Assembly (NCBI GenBank): GCA_024305405.1
Contig: JAKNDB010000110.1
Coordinates: forward strand, 1,116,001-1,180,000
Reading direction: 5' to 3'
Length of the DNA stretch: 64,000 nucleotides
From: Dirofilaria immitis
Taxonomy: Eukaryota; Nematoda; Chromadorea; Rhabditida; Onchocercidae
Shown here: one piece after another, positions 13,008-24,598 of the stretch
Layout of the letters: each line of letters begins with the position of its first letter
Numbering within the stretch: position 1 is the first letter of the stretch
The notes under the pieces: model-generated
What the model saw: only the letters and a program-made list of their open reading frames with translations
The model's database searches: none
Told to the model about the DNA's origin: nothing
Translations under genes and position numbers: made by a program

Positions 13008-16000
13008 TACATACATACATATATATAATATATAGAAGACAAGAAATCGGAATGAAATGAAAATTTCTCAGAACAGTTGAAAAATTCATTAGTAAAAATT
13101 GGCAAAATTCATCATTAAAGGTTATTTATTTATATATATATATATTTCGAGAGTATTTATATATATATATGAAACAGTAATATTGATTTGTTTCAAGATA
13201 ATAAAATAATTTTTAAAGTTTACCATTCCAACGATTTTTTCCCAAAGGTTTTTCATGATCAAAATGTCGTCTTCTATTGAAATAAATAAAATTAAGAATG
13301 TGATCTTTCCCAAATTTGAATTTCGCTTATGTTTGCTATTTTTTTCCCGATCATTTCAATAATTTCCATAATTATTGATATCAACCAAACGTTTGTTGGT
13401 ACTAATCTTTTAATGTTTACAATAATGCTGAAAGAAGTTTTCATGCTTTATGCGTGAGGTCTTGAAAAGTATCAAGACGTCTCAACTTTTCATAAATATA
13501 ATAGTATTTCGAAACTTCCTGTATATTTAAAATAATTCATCCATTCTCTTCATGTCATCTTTTTTGAAACTGGAAAAGAAGAGGAAGAAAATATGTCATC
13601 TCTCCCTTTCACCAAGCATGCCGCTCCGACAGGACATTCTTATCGCTTCTATATTAAAGGGTTCAAAATAGATTTTCAATAATTACATAATAAAGTAGTG
13701 AAATAATGGAAAGAATAAGTTAAATAGGAAATGAAATTTGTTATTTTGTAAAATTTTAACAATATAATTATCGTTAAATTGACTAATATAATTATTGTAA
13801 ATAATTTTAGATTCAAAAAATCCATTCCAATTTAATTACTTTTTATGAATATTAAATGCTATTAGCTTAATTATTCATTCATCGATTTCTTATCCTTTTT
13901 TTGTCATTTAAAATCAGTCAATCGTTTTTTTTGAAAAATGCAAAAGCATAAGCATACGAAAATGTTCTAAGAAAATTTTTTTCATCTTTTGCAATAAATG
14001 TTATAGAAATTCGTTTGGAGAATTTTTGCAATTTAAAAATTTTGTTATTTTTGATCATTCATATATCACATCAACAATATTTTTGATCTTTATTTTTATT
14101 CCTACGTTTGTTCGATTAACTGCAAATTATTTTTAGTAAATGATGACATTCTCTCTGTTAGCATAAACTGATGAAATACTTAACTAACATGTGTTCTGGA
14201 AACATCTCTAGAAATTAAAAGATTTTTTGGCTAAATTTTAATTTCAAAACAATTCTTTCACATTTGAATGCATTCTGATAACTGCAGCTGTCATCTTCTT
14301 TTACTGAATGTGAAATAAAATTTCTGCAAGCTTACCAATTAGATCAAAAATATTAATTAGAATTTTGCTTCTTAGTTTCAATGACATATAGTTTACAACA
14401 AATTGCATATGGCATTTGAGCCAGTGCTAGTTTAAGATAACTACGGATAGCAGAAGGTATTAAATTTTGCGGGAAAAGCAACAAGTCATTATCTTTTGAT
14501 GGAATTCTTTACTACTCATAAAGTTACTAATAAATTTAGTAAAGCAGAGTTGAATTATTATGATTTCCGATTTTTAAAGAATTACCGAACCAATTCGTAA
14601 ACAGATATCCACGTATATATATATATATATATATCGACGCACAGATATATAATAAGCACACGCATAAATACGCGCATAAACTTAAAGAGAAATGTATACA
14701 TATGCATACTCATATTATATGCAAGATCTAATCATATGCAAATAGAAATTTCCAATATACCAAATGCTTTTTTTTGAAGCGAAAGTTTTCCTTTTTAGTT
14801 ATAATTTTACGGGGCATAACTTTTTTATACGTAGAAATCCTTAGATACGTAAAAAGATTAAACTGTTTGAAACGATAGTTTACGTAAAATTAAGACGCAT
14901 AAAAATATATTTCTATAAATATTTATAGCTATTTAATGGTATAATTAAATAATTATGGATATTCTGTTGCCAATTTTTTCTTAGAAATTTTATAAATAAT
15001 TTCATATGCCTAATATCAGCATTTGATGTATCCAGCGTAAAACTATCGTAATATCTTGAGTTATTTTCCCAAATAATAATTGAATAAGAGTATATTTCTT
15101 GAATTATTAGTAATGTTGTAGAATTCAAATTAGCCGACTTTTTTCATGCGCTCCATAATCAACAAGATATATGTAATACTTCTTGTTTTCACACTTTTAC
15201 AGAGGTAAGAATACTTTATTGAAGCCTCAAATATTACACCATCACATAATTTATTTTTTCATATTACTCCAAAATGATCCTTGAAATTATTGATTTATTA
15301 AATAATGAAACGTTTGTATAGGTTCCATCAGATTTAATCAAATGTCCACTTTTTTTTTGCTTAGCTCACAGAATTATGCATATCTCAATTACTGCAATTA
15401 TTCACTTGATTATCTTAGAAGGACTTTTTCGCTTTGATTTTTGTTTTAATTAATTTTTCTTTCACTTTACAACTTGCCAACATTCTTGCCAATTCTAGTA
15501 TAAAAACTTAAACATATCGTTTATTCAATCAAAAATTTCAGATTTCAAGGATTTATCTAAACTTAAAATTTTTTTGTTGCACTCAATTAATCATTAGTTT
15601 CGGATGAAATGATCATTTAAGCAGCTTGTAAAGCCTTATCTCTAATTTTATTTTATTTTACCAACTTGATAAAAGTATTTGCTTGAAATCAAAATTGCTG
15701 TACTAGTCCTAATAATCAAGTATAGAGTTATATACAAATTTTTAGACAGGATGAAAGTATCGGTAACGATAACTACGATATGATTACAGACGCAATGTTG
15801 CATCTGTATATTTATGCATCGAAATAGTTATATACTAATGAATTAGTGTTATTCAGAAGTTCAGTTCATTTTATCGTGTTAATTATAGAAACATGGATTA
15901 ACTGTTCTTTTCAATAGTAATAGGCAAGAAATAATAATATTTCATTTTCAAACAATTTGTAGTATTAAATCAAGAAAAATTGGCAGACAATGTTTAAATA

Positions 16001-16606
16001 TTTTTCAGACTTTATAGCTAGCAATAGGAAAAAGAAGCGTGAAATGGAATTTTGATTACTTTGACATAACTAATGCTTTTATACGAAATCTATTAATTTT
16101 TAAATAGTATACAGCTGCTGCTTATAAAGTATAGTAAAATACAATATTTCTTTAAAAATCCTTTGAAACTGTCTCAGAGGATTATTATCGGCTTCATCTT
16201 CCTTTGAATATGTCCACGGCAAACAAATTAATCGATAGACTAATTTAAGCTTCAACTAGTGTTTGGGAACGTTATTATCATTTGAATGATAAATTAAGCA
16301 ACGATTCGTTAAGCAGTAATTTTTGAAGAATACAAAGGATGAAGAATCGATAGCACGATAATGACTAAACCAATTTTTGTAGTATGGTGATCTGTTGGTC
16401 ATAAAATTTTTCCAAAAATTAATTTTGATGAATTTAATAGTAATTTAGATGGGAGGCGGAAAGTTAAAACTAATATAACTTTTTAAAATTAAACATTTTA
16501 TTTTTTCTTGCCGTACTTCATTCTGCTCTATCGTTTGTTTTAAACCTGTTCTTACATTTCCAGTGATGTACGACATTTACCATAAAAAAATGGGTTTGAA
16601 ATGTAG
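10479..16606. other. Intergenic A+T-rich DNA with microsatellites
   Basis: No convincing exon on either strand. An AATAAATAAATA cluster near 10550 could serve polyadenylation of the upstream gene. The rest is A+T-rich unique-looking DNA interrupted by a long CA/TA microsatellite (12.88-13.03 kb) and short (TA)n tracts near 13.13-13.17 and 14.61-14.63 kb. Short reading frames here lack homology and splice structure. Confidence 0.5.
12877..13030. repeat. Compound (CA)n/(CATA)n microsatellite
   Basis: About 150 bases of CA, CATA and CACG units with a purer (AC) core near 12985-13005, ending in (CATA) and (TA) units. The Cys/Val-rich peptides read across it on the minus strand are artefacts of the repeat. 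Confidence 0.9.
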
Positions 16607-17836
16607 CAGCAATTATGAAATAAAGTACAATGGTTCACCAGAAATATTTAAGTAAGAAATGGCATATTATTACATTGTCTTTCTGGTAATTATATTGACA
16701 AGAATGTTTTATTTGAGCGTATTTCCACAACAATAGAATTTTCGATCGCAGTCATTTTTTAAGGTTCTAAATCGTAACTCTCATTTCAATGCGAATTTTT
16801 ATACTCGCAAAAAGATATAGACAAATGATTAAATTTATAAAGCAGGGAAGTTATACATAAAGTTCATTCTAATTCCGAACATTTAAATCTAAGAATAAAC
16901 TGTGTTCAGCAATTGAGGAGAAAACGAGCACGATAATAAGAATTACAGCATATTATAATCGGAACAAAATTATTAATATAATTAATTTAAAAAAATGAAA
17001 ATGAACCAATCTTAATTTTCTTTCGTCATACAATCACTAAATGTGACCTTTCCCTATTGTTTAGCCGATAGCGTTGAATTGCAGCAAAAACATTTCGACA
17101 AGGAATTGGATGTTACTGTATTTTCTGAGCATGCCGTGCAAAGATACGGACATCCCAATCAGAATTTCCAAGTAAAAATATGTGGTTAATGAGTTTTTCT
17201 TTCCAATTAAGAGAAAACTCTGAGGAATCGTTTGGTACAAAAAAATATTCCCCATATTTGTATGAAACAATTGCACAACGCATGTTTCCATGCGCCACAT
17301 TTTTGCTAGAACTAGCAATTTTATCTGAACGTTCCTTGTAAAACTAATTTAATTTGTATCAAAAATTATAAATTTAACAGTCTTGGCATCTACTTAAAGA
17401 AAAATCAACAGTTTATCCAAACAAATGTAAAATACATCTGCTGCGAGAAAAATTATGACAAAGTGTCAACGCTTTCTGCAACATCGACAAGTATGTGAAG
17501 TGTACTAAATTGCATCGGTTAAGGGATTGCTTGAAAAATCATAGTTTTTGGATGACAGTTGCGGAAATCAACATGTTATAATTTTCCTCATCAAAGAGCA
17601 AAAGTAAAACTGCCCTAACAATGAAATCAATTTGCCTGATTCGAATACAAAAATCACATCACAGTGGTTAAATAACGGTACATTTTGCCTATTGTAGCAA
17701 TTGTATGACGCCGAATTGCGACAAACCGATATGCCGACTTAAAAGGATTCTTCAGTTTTGTTTGTCAAACATATAAAGCATTAAGCGTACAAAAATCTGA
17801 AGATAATGAGACGCATAGAAATGCAGTTCGCAAATG
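16607..17836. repeat. 1.23-kb inverted repeat, arm A
   Basis: This segment is the reverse complement of 46530-47760. The match starts abruptly at CAGCAATTATG and ends at GTTCGCAAATG. In the parts compared directly the arms agree, except that the T run at 16755-16760 has 6 bases and its partner A run at 47606-47612 has 7. The strand opposite the window's plus strand carries a 61-codon frame at 17113-17298, identical in arm B, with no recognised family. No transposase motif, terminal inverted repeat or target-site duplication was found, so the class of element is unknown. Confidence 0.85.
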
Positions 17837-18678
17837 ACATTACTTAGAAAAACTAGACGCGATCCATGAAAACACTTAGAATACAAAGATGAGATCACAT
17901 ATATACAAGATCAAAGAAAAATGTTACAGAGTATCATGAATTTTCTAAAGAATTTAAGAAAAAGTTTAAGAAATTTTTACGAATGTAGATATATCAAGCA
18001 GTGTTCATAGTCACGTCATTTGACATCATCTTAGTAAAGCCTGCCATGTCCATATTCTTCTGCACCACTTTTAAAATATTTAACATATATTAATACTGAT
18101 TTTAGTATAGGCTTTCTATAAATACGTTTGGAATGTGAAAGCTTCATAGATATTCTATAAGCTACAATTGCTCACCACGTTTTGTTCAAGTTTTACTGTT
18201 AAAAAGCTATAACAATTTCCGGCTGTTCATGCATTATGGATGTTAGTATTAACTAAGCATTATCAGTTGGATGAAAAGATTACGCTAGTAAAATAGAATC
18301 ATTTCACACGAATTTCGGATAAATTTTGAAACGTGAATTTTTCAAGCTAATTTTTATTTTAATACCATAGAAATCTTTCGATTGCATTTTGCAACAAAAT
18401 GCAAAGTTTCTACACTTGTCATAGATAAATAAGCGAGTGAATAATGCACATGACGTATTGAAACAAACAAAAATATTAATAAATCCCTAAAGCAGATTAA
18501 GAGCTATAAATTTCACACGACGGAAAATAAGAATTCCATCTTTCCCAAATTACTATTTGATATTAACAGCAATTCTACAAACTGCCTGGATAATCAAAGT
18601 CAGTAGTAATAAATAGTACGATTGATGCCTGATCACGGGAGATCGAAAGACTTACTGAAGGTACATTAAAAATAGAAA
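17837..18678. other. Non-coding DNA between the inverted repeat and the viral remnant
   Basis: No gene recognised. It could include the viral origin region, but I find no convincing CRESS-virus nonanucleotide in a hairpin. The nearest, TTAGTATTAACTAA near 18242, lacks the expected final C and a clear GC-rich stem. Confidence 0.4.
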
Positions 18679-19138
18679 ATGATGTGGCACCAACGGTTTA
18701 AAATACAACAAATAAACATTACTCTGACTAATAGGGATATTGCGCATAGTACGGCGTGTTTTGATTTGCAAGGAGGACCGGGTCGATACAGTATGTTGGC
18801 AGAACGATTCAGTATACCGGCGAACAGTTCAGTGAAAATTTATGCAGCGGTTGTGTATATTGCAACGGATCAGAATTGTGTTCCAGGAGTGGTTATGAGT
18901 GCAATTTGGTGGAGGTGGTGATAAAGGTGATGTATCTGTGTCACGATTGACGTGTATTACGAGTGGATATGTGCGTATATTTTGGTTGAAGGCTCCTTAT
19001 GGGGCTGATTTTCATGTTTATCAGCCAAATTCTGCTGTAGTTACTATTGCACATGGTAGTGATTGTGGCCATGGAGGTGGTAAATTGCAGATTTCTGCTA
19101 CTTTGTACTATTTACGTCAGGCAGATATAATTAGTTAG
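18679..19138 (+). pseudogene. Capsid-like gene remnant of endogenous CRESS DNA virus (frameshifted)
   Basis: Two overlapping frames, 18679-18921 and 18899-19138, read as one gene broken by a frameshift around 18895-18920. The encoded sequence is rich in Gly, Ser, Thr, Val and aromatic residues, with alternating hydrophobic stretches (for example KIYAAVVYIA and KLQISATLYYL), compatible with a beta-rich jelly-roll capsid. I recognise no specific family, and no Arg-rich N-terminus is visible. The call rests on position: the frame converges tail-to-tail on a circovirus-like rep remnant (19425-20060), the ambisense layout of many circular ssDNA viruses, and both are less A+T-biased than their surroundings. 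An AATAAAG signal lies just downstream near 19202. No intact product is encoded. It could instead be an unrelated gene. Confidence 0.5.
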
Positions 19139-19424
19139 AGTAATGTTTATTTGTTGTATTTTAAAATAGTGTTTTTTTGTATTGTGTGTTGAAATTAATG
19201 AAATAAAGTTTTATTAAAAGAAATGTTGTTGTCAACATGAAACAATTAAAGGTAAACGATTTGTACAATAAAAAAAGTGGTGTAATCAATAGGGGTTTGG
19301 AAACAGTTGAGTAAGGGGTGTTACTTTATGATCGGACGTAGCCTTTTATTTTGAAGTCCGCAAGGCACTGTAGTGCATCAGAACCCCAGCCAGGCCTGGA
19401 CAATGGGCAGAGCTTAGTAGGTGT
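19139..19424. other. Non-coding gap between convergent viral cap-like and rep remnants
   Basis: About 285 bases between the two converging stop codons. It has an AATAAAG motif near 19202 on the plus strand and a moderately GC-rich part at 19380-19410. It probably corresponds to the viral 3' intergenic region. No gene seen. Confidence 0.4.
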
Positions 19425-20021
19425 TCAATCAGATGTTAGATTATAGTTGAAAGCATAGCCGAAATATGATTCTTGTTTTGCTATTGTCCAATGCCAGGTT
19501 AGTGTGACTCTTCTGTCAAATGCGCGCATGTCGTATTTGAGTAGTGTTTGACGCTTCCACCAGTGTTCGGGTATCTTGTTGCTTGTTATGACGATTACTT
19601 TGCTGTTAAATTTAATGAATCCTCCTTTTATCTGAACGTAGTATGGTTTGGAGTCTGCCAAGTTAAATAGTTCAGCTGATGATAACCATCCGTAAAATCG
19701 TCAAGAATCACCACTTCTTGGTTCTCGTACCCGTCCCACCATTTTTCGGTGTTAGCTGTTTTGGTGAAGAAGCTTTTGCTGATTTTTGTTGCAAATGATG
19801 TTTTACCTATACCTGGATCTCCTATGATTGATTATATATAATTCGGTAATTGTGTTTCTGTCTGGTGTTAGATATGATTTAATTTGTTGAATTCTAGGTA
19901 AATATTTCATAGCGAAAAGGTTGTCTTGTTCTATCATGTCGTGGAGATTAATTTCATTGGTATCATTACCAAAAATTTCATTGGTATCATTACCAAAAAT
20001 TTCATTAGTATCATTCAATGC
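19425..20021 (-). pseudogene. Endogenous circovirus-like Rep remnant, copy 1 (helicase domain and C-terminus)
   Basis: On the minus strand this encodes part of a replication-associated protein of a CRESS DNA virus, an enzyme that nicks and unwinds viral DNA. Visible are the linker before the helicase (YLPRIQQIKSYLTPDRN), the Walker A and B region, and superfamily-3 motif C (ITSNKIPEHWW), then a C-terminal tail ending at 19425. It is broken at least twice relative to the plus-strand copy: a 4-bp duplication at 19826-19833 just before Walker A, and a run of 4 instead of 5 A/T bases at 19694-19697 just after Walker B. The endonuclease domain is absent; upstream the frame runs into 24-bp tandem repeats. 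It cannot encode a working Rep. Domestication is possible but unsupported. Confidence 0.85.
19956..20021. repeat. 24-bp tandem repeat at the junction of the two rep copies
   Basis: Two full 24-base units (19956-19979 and 19980-20003) and a partial third, each beginning ATTGGTATCATTACC or a close variant. On the minus strand they add the 8-residue unit NDTNEIFG in frame upstream of the Rep helicase segment. They lie exactly where the two inverted rep copies meet. Confidence 0.85.
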
Positions 20022-20032
20022 TATCATTACCA

Positions 20033-20775
20033 ACCAAACCGAGGATGACATCACGCGCAAAGTGCTCGGCTGCTACGATTTTCGACTATCAGAACTTCAC
20101 CAGCGACCTACTCCACACAATTGGAAACGGACTAGAATATGCAATAATTGGACACGAGACATGCCCATCAACCTCACGGATCCATTACCAATGTTACTTT
20201 AAATTTAATTCACCTGTATGCTTTACAACTCTTTCAGTAATACTTCCACGCGGGAGTCATATAGAAAAATCCAAAGGAACTCCATATCAAAACTATCAGT
20301 ACTGCAGCAAAGAAAACATACAAGGAGAAATTGGTACTCGCCCAAACACACCAAACCGGAAACGAAAACAACAAGAAGAAAAATCAACTCTTTTAAAAGA
20401 TATTGTTCCAATGAAATTAATCTCCACGACATGATAGAACAAGACAACCTTTTCGTTATGAAATATTTACCTAGAATTCAACAAATTAAATCATATCTAA
20501 CACCAGACAGAAACACAATTACCGAATTATATATAATCATAGGAGATCCAGGTATAGGTAAAACATCATTTGCAACAAAACTCAGCAAAAGCTTCTTCAT
20601 TAAAACAGCTAACACCGAAAAATGGTGGGACGGGTACGAGAACCAAGAAGTGGTAATTCTTGACGATTTTTACGGGTGGTTATCGCCAGCTGAGCTATTT
20701 AACTTAGCAAACTCCAAACCACACTACGTTCAGATAAAAGGAGGATTTATTAAATTTAACAGCAAACATGGCTAG
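20033..20775 (+). pseudogene. Endogenous circovirus-like Rep remnant, copy 2 (endonuclease and start of helicase)
   Basis: This plus-strand copy holds the rolling-circle endonuclease region and the first half of the helicase. Seen: a CP-S/T motif (GHETCPSTS), rolling-circle motif II (HYQ) near 20183, motif III (YCSK) near 20300, Walker A (GDPGIGKT) at 20542-20565 and Walker B (VVILDDF) near 20650-20670. Motif I is not recognisable in its expected place near 20070. The endonuclease frame stops at 20434 and the helicase frame begins in another phase near 20395, so there is a frameshift between the domains. Similarity ends abruptly at 20770, before motif C, next to a TAG. It overlaps in content with copy 1 over about 360 bases at high identity but opposite orientation. 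The motif spacing is typical of circovirus/cyclovirus Rep; a finer placement is not possible here. Confidence 0.88.
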
Positions 20776-21553
20776 TTGCTAAGCTGATCAAATCACGTAA
20801 CCCCATCCAGGAATGTATCTAAGTCAGCAATATCTTCCATTGTTCTTGTCACTTCACGAATTAAAACTCCAGCATACCTTTAAAAATGAGAAGAAATTAG
20901 ATTTCGAGTTTTTAATAATTTTAACAGCCAATCAAGACTGAAATATAAATCATCACCTTTGTAAAATGTTCGAAGATTTGGCAGACTTTGCACTGATATT
21001 AAATTTCGAACTATTGTTTACTCTAATACCCGAATATACGGTAGGTGACCAGGTAGTTAATTTCATATCATCAAATGTACCAAGCTGTAAGCTAATTTCG
21101 CGTTCCGATATCATTTTGCTAAACGCTCACGGTCAACAACTTTCTTCTGGAAGCATTTAATTACTTTCCTGTAATTCGACTGTGGCGGTCCTTTATTGGA
21201 ATTATTTGCGTGCTCCCTGAAAGTTCATATGCACATCAATTCATTATTTTTTGTTAAATAATTAATTACGCACAGTGTACTATTCCACCTATTTCTTCAA
21301 GTAAAAAGCTTTCTTGTGTCCTTAAGCATATATCACTGACAATGGAAAATGACACCTTAGAACTCAGATTATGTTATTCTTTGTTCGGCTATAACATGGC
21401 GATTTTTCACGAAAAATAAAAATCACTAAGCATGTGAAGACCAACCGGATGTGCAATGGCTGTAAGTGTAATCCAACTTTATCGGAAAACCTGGGTGCAC
21501 GCAAAATGCGAGCCGCGTCCAATAATCCCACTCGAGACGTTGATCGTAGGTCA

Positions 21554-21580
21554 TCACTCTGATGAACGGAATCAGAGTGA
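21554..21580. repeat. Perfect 10-bp hairpin in a C2CD5-like intron
   Basis: TCACTCTGAT at 21554-21563 and ATCAGAGTGA at 21571-21580 are exact inverse complements around a 7-base loop. Function unknown; it may be a remnant of a small fold-back element. Confidence 0.5.
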
Positions 21581-23266
21581 CTTAATATGTGAGAACCATC
21601 GATTTTCTTAATGAAATGTTAGTTGAAATTTCCAGCATTTCTTTTTTGAATGAGAGATTCTTAAAAAACAAACAGCCTGCAACAGGATCTTTGCTTCTTT
21701 GAAAATATGGAGGTGAAACAACCGATAACCTAATTAGCGTTGCAGTTATTCCAAATATTTTTCAAAAATCATAAATTTATCTAAGGGCGATCTAATAACA
21801 GCAACAAGGGGTACTAAGTAAACACTTCAGCTGGTAAATTCCCAAAATTACAATTTAAGAATGCTGTAGAACATACCAGTAATGGTTTGAGGGTACATAA
21901 CGTACCTGTAGTAACAGCAAATAAAGCACCTTCTTGAATAACTAAGACTGTTTTCAAGTCGAAAACAGCATTATATTTTGTATTTACATTTCGTATTTCT
22001 CCCATCAGTTTATTGTAAAGTTCCTGTTCCAAAAATGGTAGCGACTGAAGATAAAAACTGTGAAATAATCTATTTAAAACACTGCTGGACTGAAAACCGA
22101 AATTATAAAATTTATTGAAGAAATTACACTAATAATAGTACAAGCCAACTGATCGTCGCTTTCTGAGAAATCCACTTCATGGTTAAAATAAATTTGCAAT
22201 GGCCTACATAGATAATCTGATATAGGCAATGAACAGTTGCTCAGGATGATATCAGGACAAACTGCATCACTAAAAAGAAAGATTATTGAAAAAATTTTCA
22301 GGACAAAATAGATGAAAACTACTCAGAAATTTTTACAAATCTAAAAGATTATTAATAACATCATCATAACAGCTAATGAATGGGTTAAAGTAAAAGGATG
22401 CCATGATAGCACATGTTGCACAAAATCTTTGGAAATTTTTCTCGGTTATTATTGGAAACAAAAGGATCCACCGTTCTTAATATCCAGTAGTAGTGATAAA
22501 TATAACTAAACATGAATAACAATGCAGAAGAGAAAGAAAAAGGAAGAAAGTAAGCATACGGTAATTTGCAGCAGAAACAAAAATTAACGTTCTCCTTAGT
22601 TAATGCGCTGCCAGTAAAACATGCAGCATGAAATCTAGAACAGTCCGGAATATTTTCGGTCCCTGCTAAAATCACAGATATAGCAGTTCCTATACAACTC
22701 AACAACGCCGTTTTCTTATGTATGCTAATTTGTTCAGTATATCCAACAATTAAATTGCAGCGCAAATTTAATGTTTGGCGAATAAGTTCGGCCTTGAAAT
22801 CGTCCCACCATCTGAAATAAAAGAAGATGGTAAAGTTTATTAGATATTCAATATATGTCATTAATAATGAGTGGAAATGATCACACATGGACAAAAAAAT
22901 GGTGAACTTACTAAAAGATCAACAGCTCACATTTGTTAAACTATCAGTGGTTCAAACTAGCAAAGATTGTAAAATCTCCATAGACACGTTTTGATGCACT
23001 TCTATAATATCTAACTGTTACTATACCGAATTAATAATGAAGTATGTAGCTTGCATTTCATAGCTGAATATAATAAAACAAAACTTTTTTCTGGTCACAA
23101 CAGCATCATCTGTCAGCATTTGAGCTGAACGAGCGCATTCGACAACTCCATATTTATAACTGTATCTTTTTGGTAAAACTTTCAATGACAATATGTTGCA
23201 TTATCCTTTCATCAACTGTAGCTTTCCCATCTATTTGCGACAATATGACTGCTGTTCCAAAAGCTC

Positions 23267-23328
23267 GAAATGTAGTCAGTTCAGTAGCGTCACCTTCGAA
23301 ATGTAGTCAGTTCGGTAGCGTCACCTTC
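23267..23328. repeat. 31-bp tandem duplication inside a C2CD5-like exon
   Basis: Two adjacent 31-base units, 23267-23297 and 23298-23328, differ at one position (TTCAG versus TTCGG). On the minus strand one unit continues the expected reading into ELTTFRAFGTAVIL. The extra unit shifts the frame because 31 is not a multiple of 3. Confidence 0.85.
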
Positions 23329-24598
23329 ATATCAACAAATTCATGATATCTTAAATAAATAAAAGAGAAATATTTTTGACAATTTCCTATTCTCAATCTG
23401 CAAATGACAGTTTCATAACTGCAAATAAAATTAATTTTTACCCAAGCACTGCATAGAGAAAGTGCGCTTTCTCTGCAATATCCTTAGTTAATTCGCGCAG
23501 CGATTTCCGAATTATGCTTTGCCGAGCTTCGTTTGAAGCACGAGGCGAACGAATTCGGTCAATCCATTCATATTCCGGGTCAATCACTGAAGCGATTTTG
23601 GAAACAAATCCAATAATATCACTAACTGACAGTGTTGAGATGGTGCTTGCTTAAATTTCATCAAGATATTTCAGTATAACAAAAGAATAAATACAATGAA
23701 GCAAGATACGAAAGAAATGATAGCTCCTCATCTATAAGATATTCAGCAAGCATTTTTATAACCATTTATAATCAACTGCAATCAAAGGAGCTAAAAGACT
23801 TAAGCCTCCTAGCTTTATTTGAAAAATTATCAATTTTTAGCTAAGACTATCTTTAAAGAGACTAACGACGAGGTTCCAAAACAAACAGATAAGCAGTCTT
23901 TTGAAAACTAATTCGAATGAGTTCAGCAATGCAATGAATAATCAAAACAAATGGACGGCAAATAATGGTTAATCCGTAAAATGATTTTCATAAAATTTAC
24001 GTCGTTTGTAAACTAAATCTAAACGTTATATGCTTCATATATAACCTACCTGAAAGTATACGCACATATCCGTGACTACTTGATGAAAGCAATATAAGCG
24101 AAATGAATATCTGAATTTCACCCTTACTCCAGCAAATGCAAAGATCGAGAAAAAAATGGTATGCAATTACGGCTGCCTAAAACTTGGAAAAATTATACCA
24201 ATGAAAAAACAAAACAAAACAAAAACAAGCTCACCATAAAGCGAATCATAAATTGGTAGCCAATTTATGAGTTCCATACTATTAGTATCAACTTTGCTAC
24301 ATCGTATTTTAGTAACCAACAAACTGGCATCGTAGAAGACATGTCCAGACAGCATCATTTTCACTGTATGTGTCATGATCCATTACCCTAAATAACGATT
24401 ATTAAAATCGTGGCACCAATTCCTCGTAACAGGGTGGATTTTTATCTGCGATTTCGTTTTGTATTCTGTAAGACTATCCCATAACTGAGTATTTACTTCC
24501 TGAAACTCACCGAAACTGGATCGAATTATCAAATAATCGTTGTTCATCTGTTTCAAAAATAAACACATTGGAATTCCATACCGGCGACAAACTTTATT

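Noticed and set aside
12809..13105. Cys/Val/Tyr-rich frames on the minus strand
   Set aside because: They are translations of the CA/TA microsatellite.
18242..18255. Possible CRESS virus origin nonanucleotide (TTAGTATTAACTAA)
   Set aside because: It lacks the final C of the usual TAGTATTAC/TAATATTAC motif and has no GC-rich stem. Such a motif is expected by chance in A+T-rich DNA.
19921..20202. 93-codon frame crossing the rep/rep junction
   Set aside because: It reads the 24-bp repeat antisense and then the Rep region out of phase, so it is a shadow frame.
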